Part shown: positions 57,013 through 64,000 of the stretch, piece by piece
Numbering within the stretch: the stretch's first letter is position 1
Layout of the letters: each line of letters opens with the position of its first letter
Assembly: GCA_013400115.1 (NCBI GenBank)
Contig: VXBP01002900.1
Coordinates: 62,001-126,000, forward strand
Direction of reading: 5' to 3'
DNA from: Rhinopomastus cyanomelas
Taxonomy: Eukaryota > Chordata > Aves > Bucerotiformes > Rhinopomastidae
Length of the DNA stretch: 64,000 bases
Program-made: the position numbers and the translations under genes
The notes under the pieces: generated by a model
What the model was told of the DNA's origin: nothing
The model's database searches: none
Seen by the model: the letters and a program-made list of their open reading frames with translations, nothing else

Positions 57013-57293
57013 TAGAATCAGAGAATCATTAGGGATTGGAAGGGACCTCGAAAGATCATCCAGTCCAATCTCCCCGCCACAGCAGGATCACCTAGACCAA
57101 GTCATAGGATCAGTCAGGGTTAGAAGGGACCACAGGATCATCTAGTTCCAACTCCCCTGCCATAGGCAGGGACATATAGAATCATTAGGGATTGGAAGGG
57201 ACCATGAAAGACCATCGACTCCAATCCCCCTGCCACAGCAGGATCACCTAGACCAAGTCATAGGATCAGTCAGGGTGAGAAGGGACCACAAGT
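57013..57293 (-). mobile_element. CR1 mosaic A-B-A-B
   Basis: Antisense. Family-A tail (57013-57103), family-B tail (about 57104-57177: GGATCAGTCAGGGTTAGAAG, CCATAGGCAGGGACATAT), a second A tail (57178-57262), then a partial B. A-B joints read ACCAAGTCATAGGATCAG; the B-A joint reads GGGACATATAGAATCATT. Confidence 0.88.
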
Positions 57294-57450
57294 GATAACA
57301 CTTGATGTTGACACTTGCTACCAAAGATTGATGCTCAGAAAGGCTCTTCTTGGGTTTGTGAGAGCCAAGGTCACTGGCAAATTATGCGTGGCATGTTGGG
57401 GTTGCAGCAAGTGAGAGGCTACATCTGTGGGGATGAACAGGCTGGACAAG
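57294..57450. other. unique spacer
   Basis: Nothing recognised. Confidence 0.4.
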
Positions 57451-57622
57451 TGACACTGGAAGGGGCTGCCCAGGGGGGGTTGTGGAGTCTTCTTCTCTGG
57501 AGATGTTTAAAGCCTTCCTGGATGTGTTCCTATGTGACTTGATCTAGGGGATCCTGCTGTGGTAGGGGTGTTGGACCGGATGATCTTTCAAGGTCCCTTC
57601 CAATCCCTGATGTTCTGTGATG
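57451..57622 (+). mobile_element. CR1 3' part
   Basis: Sense; ACTGGAAGGGGCTGCCCAGG to ATGTTCTGTGATGG. Confidence 0.92.
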
Positions 57623-58155
57623 GTGATATACATTTTCTGTATATCCACACAATGCAGTACTTTTCCATCTCCATCATTTGATAGCAAAGCAGCAAAGACA
57701 ACAGGTTTTCTCAGACCCAAAGGGTTGAATCTGGTGACACTCTCAATTCAGAATCATACATTTTCTTGTTCTTCTCTGAACCAGGACGCATCACCGCTCC
57801 TCAAAGGTCACTGCAGCTGACATTCACGAGAACAAGGCAGCGACTCGTACGCTGCAGACTTGATTATTGCTTCACCTCTCAGCATTTTTTGCTGAAGATC
57901 AAACCACCCAGCCAGCGATGTTTTCCTCTCAGCTTTTCTTATCCAAGTAATTCTTCAGCAGTGGCCCTGGCTGTCAGAAGCTGCAAAGGGTCTGATGCAT
58001 GGATGAGCTGGAAGTCATTCTGTGCCAATAATCCAAATGAACTTTTGCAAGCCGAGGGAAACCTTGATCCTGGGAGTCTGTGAAGAGCAAACACAATGAG
58101 CATCTACCCAAGACGCAGAGTGATGGCAGAAATGCACCCTCGTTCCCTAAGTTGA
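57623..58155. other. unique intergenic DNA
   Basis: Nothing recognised. Confidence 0.45.
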
Positions 58156-58281
58156 GAATCACAGAGCGTTAGTGATCGGACGGGACCTTAAAAGGTCATC
58201 ATCTACTCCAATCCCCCTGCCACAGCAGGATCACCTAGATCAAAGTTGCACAAGATCATGCCCAGGTGGGTTTTCAATGTC
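58156..58281 (-). mobile_element. CR1 3' part, antisense arm
   Basis: GAATCACAGAGCGTTAGTG to GGTGGGTTTTCAATGTCT, meeting a sense CR1 without a spacer. Confidence 0.9.
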
Positions 58282-58412
58282 TCTGGAGATGTTTAAAACC
58301 CACCTGGACATGTTCCTGTGTGACTTGGTCTGGGTGATCCTGCTCTGGCAGGGGGATTGGACTGGATGATCTTTCAAGGTCCCTTCCAATCCCTAATGTC
58401 CTGTGATTCTGG
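58282..58412 (+). mobile_element. CR1 3' part, sense arm
   Basis: CTGGAGATGTTTAAAACCCACC to GTCCTGTGATTCTGGG. With 58156-58281 it makes a near-perfect palindrome centred near 58281. Confidence 0.92.
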
Positions 58413-59823
58413 GATCTATACTAATTGATCTGCTCAAACATCATCAGAGCTGCCTGTGTGAATGAGGCTGGCAAGACCCTCGCCTCTACGCGCCTCATGA
58501 AGGGCACTTTACTCCAGAGCTGCATAAAACCCATCTTCTCAGTTGACACCAGGCTGTGCAACGTCACACATCACCAACAGGACAGGCAACAGAGGGAGCA
58601 GCTGTCAACCGTGTCTGATTTCCACTGCACTTTGCATCCTCACTGGTCTTGATAGACAAAGTTCACAACTCACCAGTTAAACTGGTGGTGTGTTAAATTC
58701 GCATGCAAATAGCTACGATCACGTCAACCACGTGAAGAACCAGGTTCTCATGGCTCCTGCGAATCAGGGTGTGTAACAGGTACCCTCCCGGCAGCTAGCA
58801 GACAAAGACAGAACACGCGTGGTAGCCGAGATGAAAAGAGGCAATAAAGCTCCGTTTATATCACGTGTTGGCCCTCTTGGACAGCCTTTGGAGCATTACT
58901 GATGTCAGTCCCATGTGCTAGTTGCCTTTTGAAGACCTTCATCTATTTGAAGCTTTTCAAGCACTTTTGAAAGGATGTCTACAAAGTCCTGCAAACGCCA
59001 AGAGCAGTTGATTTAACACGACTCTAACTAAGGCGAAATGAACTCAAGCAATTTCTCTTGTCCCTGCAGGTACTGTCTTGAACTATTTTATCTGAAGCCT
59101 TCAGAACTATCCCATTGAAAATACCTCGTAAGAAGCTTCAGTCTCCTCGCACATCAAAAACGCGCGCGGTGTGTTTGGAGGGAGGGGAGGATCCCTAAAA
59201 TCAATGTTGTTATTGCCGTCCTAATGGGCTCTGCCACGTGCCAGGCGGTCTCGTTTGGATGGGGCTCCTTTCACTCAGATCTACCTCGAGACGCCACGCA
59301 GCTCCACAACCCTTTAGAAGTCAGAGTTTTCTTTCACGCAAAGGCTACGAAAACACTTCTGGGGTCTTTCCCTTGATCACAGCGGTACCTCTGGGAAAGG
59401 AGTTGTTGCTACCTTTGTGCTGTGGAGACAAGGGGCTACTGGCCGTCCTTAGAGTGGTTTGAGTCAGACCCTAATTTGTTGCATTATGATGTGCTGCTGT
59501 GTGTGTGGTGTCTGCTTGTTGCCTCAGCTTCCTCCCACCTGTGCCTCTATCAAGATGTTTTCTGAGGGTGTTTTATCCATTTTTAAAGGACCCTGTCAGG
59601 TAAAGATATGAAGAACAGGAAAAGAAATAGTCACAAACATCTAATCTTCATGAGAACCGAGTCATTTACGATTCACACGACTGAATATGTATCACACAGT
59701 CCAAAGAACAGCATCAAGTGGGAAATGCATGGGGAAAAGGGATTGCTGAGGGAAGTTTGGGAAGTCACATTAAAGTGATGGTTTCTAAGCAGAAAAGGAG
59801 AGTCTGCACCACGCGTGTTCTCG
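58413..59823. other. 1.4 kb unique intergenic DNA
   Basis: No gene recognised. 58660-58900 and 59600-59720 carry AT-rich regulatory-looking motifs. The rest is featureless. Confidence 0.4.
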
Positions 59824-59902
59824 TGATCCTGCTGTGGCAGGGGGATTGGACTAGATGATCTTTCGAGGTCCCTTCCAATCCCTAATGACCTGTGACTCTG
59901 TG
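59824..59902 (+). mobile_element. CR1 3' end
   Basis: Sense, starts GTGATCCTGCTGTGGC, the preferred short truncation zone, ends GACTCTGTG. Confidence 0.9.
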
Positions 59903-60100
59903 AAAAAGGTCTGTTATCCCAAGGTTGCCCTAGGATAAACCTTTCTTAAGGAGGTAGCTTTCAGCTGGACTGTTGAACAATTGTTGTCACATTGCTCTTT
60001 GCTAACGTAGCATCTCCTAACGTTGTGGAGAGTCTGCCTCCGTTATGTTCTCAGGGCCGTGTTAAAAATACCTCTCTATCAACTCATCAGTCATTTCTGT

Positions 60101-60449
60101 GGAGACTCCACAACCCCCGTGGGCAGCCACTTCCAGGGCTCTGTCACCCTCACCATGAAGAAGTTCCTTCTGACATTGATATGGAACCTCCTATGTTCCA
60201 GCTGACACCCCTTGCCCTTTGTCCTATCATCAGATGACACCAAGCAGAGCCTGGCTCCATCCTCCTGCCACCCACCCTTCACTTATTTATCAACATTAAT
60301 GAGGTCACCCCTCAGTCTCCTTTCTCCAAGCTCAAGAGATCCAGCTCCTTCAACCTTTCCTCACCAGGGAGATGCTCCACTCCCTTCATCACCTTTGTGG
60401 CTCCACACTGGACTCTCTCCAACAGCTCCATATCCTTCTTGAACTGAGG
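60101..60449 (-). mobile_element. CR1 LINE lacking its 3' end
   Basis: Antisense body from GGAGACTCCACAACC to TTGAACTGAGG with a decayed ORF2 tail; the 3' tail is absent. Confidence 0.9.
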
Positions 60450-61428
60450 TGTTCTACTCCCTTCATCATCTTCATGGCTCTGTGCCTCAGTAAATGTGAA
60501 GTGTAAATCTCTGCTGTGCAAACAGAAAACAGAGACATGGGGAAGCACTGATGAGTGTCTCATAACAGCCCCTTTCCCTCTGATCCTAAGGAAGATTTTA
60601 CTGTGGTTCCAATGGAAAACCAGAAGTGGCATCAAAGGGACAGCCCAGGTCTGTAGAGAAGACAAGAGACAGCCCCCCCAGCCCATCTTTGCTGTTCAGT
60701 GCGTGGGAGCAGGCCAAACCATGCCCCAGCTTTTCTCGCAGCAGACTTGGTTGCACTAACATCGAGCTGAAACAACCTCTAAGGGACTGTTGTTCCACGT
60801 TGGTCGGACTGTCAGGAGAAAACCCACATTCATATCCTAGGAACCAGCCACTGGATCTGTTGTTTCCGAGGCTCGGCGGGGCCGCACGGAGTAAGCGCTG
60901 AGAAACGGCTGTCAGTGAACTGACTGGAACAGGAAACGTTGCATTAATGAGCTGCAGTTCTTGAAGTCAAGCCTTGGGGTCGGCTGGTTTTTTCCCCCTC
61001 GTGCAATTGTGCTAAAATTGTTAACTATCCGCCGAGATGAGCATTACTGCCATGGGAACTTTATTTTTGTCCTTCATCCCCTCCAGTGGATGGTGCCCTC
61101 TTTAACGCGCTCTCTTCTTGCATCTGTTGCAGGGTCCATCGCAAGCTGGAAGCTCGTTTTAACCCTTCTCTCTGTTTTTGGAGCAGTTCTGAACAGCGGA
61201 GCGGTGAGCTGCGCAGCAAGAGAAAAGCCAACTTGCTGTGGCAAATGACGGTCTGCGGACGGATGCATCGCCGTGTCCCCTTGAACTGCACTCATGGGCA
61301 TTGCCTCTTGGCAATTCTTTAGAGGTTTATCTAGTTAGATGTTTCGCCATCTTTTTGTGGGGAAGGTGAGGGAAACGGCGCTTTTCTGAAGCAATAATGA
61401 GCTCAGCAGAAAGGCTGAGCTGTGATCC
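60450..61428. other. unique intergenic DNA, possible regulatory part
   Basis: No gene recognised. 60930-61080 (GTTGCATTAATGAGC, GCAATTGTGC, AAATTGTTAAC) and the CpG-bearing stretch to 61270 could be regulatory. Confidence 0.35.
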
Positions 61429-61785
61429 ATGGACTCATCATGGAATCATCATGGAATCATCATAGAAATATCGTGGAATCATCACAGAATCATAGAATTC
61501 CAATTAGGGATTGGAAGGGACCTCAAAAGATCATCCAGTCCAATCCCTCCGCAACAGCAGGATCACCTAGACCAAGTCATAGAGTTAGCCAGGGTTAGGA
61601 GGGACCACAGGATCATCCAGTTCTGACTCCCCTGCCATGGGCAGGGACATATAGAATCATTAGGCATAGGAAGGGACCTTGAAAGATAGAATCATAGACT
61701 CATAGACTCATTAGGGATTGGAGGGGACCTTGAAAGATCATCCAGTCCAATACCCCTGCCCCAGCAGGATCACCTAGACCAAGTC
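61429..61785 (-). mobile_element. CR1 mosaic A-B-A with expanded terminal octamers
   Basis: Antisense. A run of ATCATGGA/ATCATAGA units (61436-61497) derived from the CR1 terminal repeats, an A tail, a B tail (AGCCAGGGTTAGGAGGGACC, GGGCAGGGACATAT), a broken A tail, then a complete A tail to ACCAAGTCACC. Same order and joints as at 57013-57293. Confidence 0.88.
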
Positions 61786-62150
61786 ACCAGTTTAGGAATC
61801 ATCTGTGTCCAAACTTAACGGAGTATCTTGCTCACCTAGGAAATACCCGAGTGGAAAACAGCTTGGTGAGGGCCCTAGGGCACCCCCAAACCTAGGCTGG
61901 ATTTGCATACCGTTGAGACAATCAGCAAAGAGGCTCCTCATCACCTCCGTGACATCAAGCCGAACCACCAGAGCCGCCCAAATACGCAGGCTGGTACCAG
62001 ACACTCTTTGCTCTTGCTCTTGGCAGGTTTTGAAGCAGGTTTCCGCTTCGTTTTGCTCGTGTCGCGGCAGAGAGCTTCGTAAAAGCGGGGAGAAGCAAAC
62101 CACAAAGCCCCGGGAGCCGGGGGTGTGCTGCTGCAGGTTTGTTTTTTTCT
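61786..62150. other. unique intergenic DNA
   Basis: Nothing recognised. Confidence 0.4.
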
Positions 62151-63640
62151 AAAGGCAGTCTCCTGAGCCAGGCATTTGAATCATAAGGACTTCTGGGATG
62201 GGATTTTCACTTGGAGATCTCCATTCGTACGTGGATTAAGAGGATTAAAAACCATTAAATGACCATCCTCCAGGTCCCTAAAGCAGATTTGCCTTTTTCT
62301 AGCCCACTTCAACCGGGGCAGACTTGGGGGTAACAAAGTGCTGCACAAAAGCCTCCCTTAGCATGACAAAGGGTGAAACAATCCACTGAACTGCCCACGC
62401 ACCAGACAATGAAGTCGGTGCAGTCTACTCAGCCCATTTTCATCAGGACAAACGGGATCAAACTTGGCAATGGCATTGTTCTTAAACTTGAACATGGGGC
62501 TCCCTTTTCCCCCCTCTCCTTTTTTTTGATTTTTTTATTTTCCCATCCGAAGCTCAAGGTGTCATATTAATTATTTAAATCTTCAGAAGATTTCAACTGT
62601 ATCCTCCAAGGCTCTGCTCAGTGCCAGAAGGTCTCCAATCTGCATTAGCTTTTGTTAATTAGAGCTGAAACAAGGACTTTGATCTCAATGAATATAATAA
62701 CAACAAAAAAAAACAGGGGGCAAAACTTCCTGTGTGATTTATCTTTTACCTATTTTCTGCCTCTACTGTTTTTCCACTCTGTTAGACCTTTGATTTACCT
62801 TGTCTGTGCGACATTAAACAGCTCGGGCACAAAAGAGCTTAAACAGCTTCAAAAGACTGGCTGAAACGGTAGTCAAACCCTACATCAAGTGGCCCAAAGT
62901 CTTTAAACTTTGAAGGAAAATGGCAAAATTTGGCTTTATTTTCTGCAAGCAGGGGCTGCTGTGTGTTGGGGGGGCGGTTTGCGCGGCGCGGATGCTCGCC
63001 TACTGATGTCAGATATCACAGGTTTCCCTGTAGGGATTGATCTTTCCTCATTAAGATCCTTGTTTCTAGAGCCACCGCGCTGACGGAACAGAAGGCCAGT
63101 GATATCCTGCAAGATGTTCCTCACGCGCCAGGCTTGCCCCGAGTTTGCAGCGCCGCTTAGATCCGAGGGGGTCACCGCCGGGGCTTGCCTCGTTAGAATT
63201 TCTCTCATTAACATTGATCTTATTGAATAGCTCTGAAAGGCAAATTTTCTGAGTCCGAAAAGAAAAAGCGGCAAATTTTGGTGTCAGGAGAGGTCTGGTT
63301 GTGCATTCACTCGAGCAAGGAGTTGTCGTTACGGCTGCCCTGCTATGAAAAAAATAATCAAAGAGCATCCGAAAACGCTGCGAGTGGAATCTACATCTGA
63401 GATGGACGAGATGCGGGAGGGTAAATGTTCATTGTGATGGACAAAGAGTTGCGCGCACAGCCCTTCATTAATAACAGCGCGCCCCGTGTCTTTTGCATAC
63501 GGCCCCAGGAGGCTGGTCACTTGTGGTTCAGCTCGTGTTAGGCAGAATAAATTAGAGGATGTCTTGTGAATTCTGGACAGAAAATAGAACTGAAGTGAAT
63601 GGTCTCGAAAATAATGGCTAAGAACTCTGAGAACCTGCTG
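62151..63640. promoter_or_regulatory. long candidate enhancer cluster
   Basis: About 1.5 kb of CR1-free unique DNA with many regulatory-looking motifs: GATTAAAAACCATTAAATG, CATATTAATTATTTAAATC, TTGTTAATTAGAGC, TGATTTATC, CAAAGTCTTTAAACTTTGAA, TCATTAAGATCC, CTCATTAACATTGATC, AAATAATCAAAG and CTTCATTAATAACAGC, mixed with CpG islets at 62970 and 63150. Likely one or more distal enhancers. Confidence 0.45.
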
Positions 63641-63949
63641 GAGGCACCACGTGAGACAAAGAAGGTTTGTCTGGAAAAGGAAGGGGTCTGTTGGGGAAGT
63701 CGAAAATGTGCTCGGTGCCTGAGACAAATGCTGCTCTGCCAAGGCCTGGCTTCATCCATGGGTCTGGGATAGTCTGGGTGGTGGTAGCACAGACCCTCTC
63801 TGCTACAGCATCACCATCCTTCAGCTCCAAGTGTGTAAGCAAGCTGGGAATTCAATAGCAGTCTGATCCATCCCACACCAAACCAGTTTCAGGAGGGTCT
63901 CTGGCAGGTTCTGCCTCACTAGAGATGCTCCTTGTGAGCCTCAATACAT
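63641..63949. other. unique intergenic DNA
   Basis: Nothing recognised. Confidence 0.4.
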
Positions 63950-64000
63950 CACAGAATCACAGAACATTAGGGATTGGAAAGGATCTCAAAGGATCATCTA
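63950..64000 (-). mobile_element. CR1 3' end, runs off the window
   Basis: Antisense tail ATCACAGAATCACAGAACATT to GGATCATCTA at the right edge. Confidence 0.88.

Overview
The window is vertebrate nuclear DNA, almost certainly from a bird. The only protein-coding gene I can support is the 5' part of SHOX (short stature homeobox), on the minus strand at the left end. The avian assignment rests on the repeats. Dozens of CR1 LINE fragments carry the typical CR1 3' end (a tail of ATTCTATG/ATTCTGTG octamers) and remnants of the CR1 ORF2 C-terminus. I see no mammalian SINEs. The density of near-identical young CR1 copies suggests a lineage with a strong CR1 expansion, such as Piciformes; that is only an inference.

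Layout. Positions 1-453 are part of SHOX intron 3. Positions 454-662 are the 209-bp exon carrying most of the homeodomain, 663-3807 is an intron, and 3808-4081 is the first coding part (ATG at 4081). Just upstream (minus strand) are a TATA box and two short upstream ORFs. This resembles the internal promoter and inhibitory long 5' leader known for mammalian SHOX. The remaining exons (rest of the homeodomain, OAR tail) lie off the left edge. From 4.3 to 8.8 kb there is no repeat: this part holds a plus-strand CCAAT/TATA promoter candidate, a CpG island and AT-rich blocks that look like conserved regulatory DNA.

From 8.86 kb to the right edge the window is the intergenic region upstream of SHOX. 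More than 50 short, 5'-truncated CR1 pieces in both orientations alternate with repeat-free islands. Several islands are rich in homeodomain-type TAAT motifs and are candidate distal enhancers (about 5.5-6.0, 8.3-8.8, 13.5-14.0, 18.7-19.3, 27.4-27.9, 28.9-29.5, 31.0-31.8, 40.4-41.0 and 62.2-63.6 kb). Two further CpG-rich islands lie at 12.7-13.5 and 39.6-40.4 kb. No second gene, tRNA, rRNA or CRISPR array was found.

Structural oddities. (1) A minisatellite of exactly 60 copies of an 11-bp G-rich unit (47014-47673). (2) Many CR1 3' ends are in tandem, with the same junction recurring at a dozen or more loci, including mosaics of two CR1 families. (3) Two head-to-tail duplications (10.15/12.09 kb and 36.67/37.59 kb) are separated by Ns and are probably false haplotypic duplications in the assembly. 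The first is tied to a 1000-N gap.
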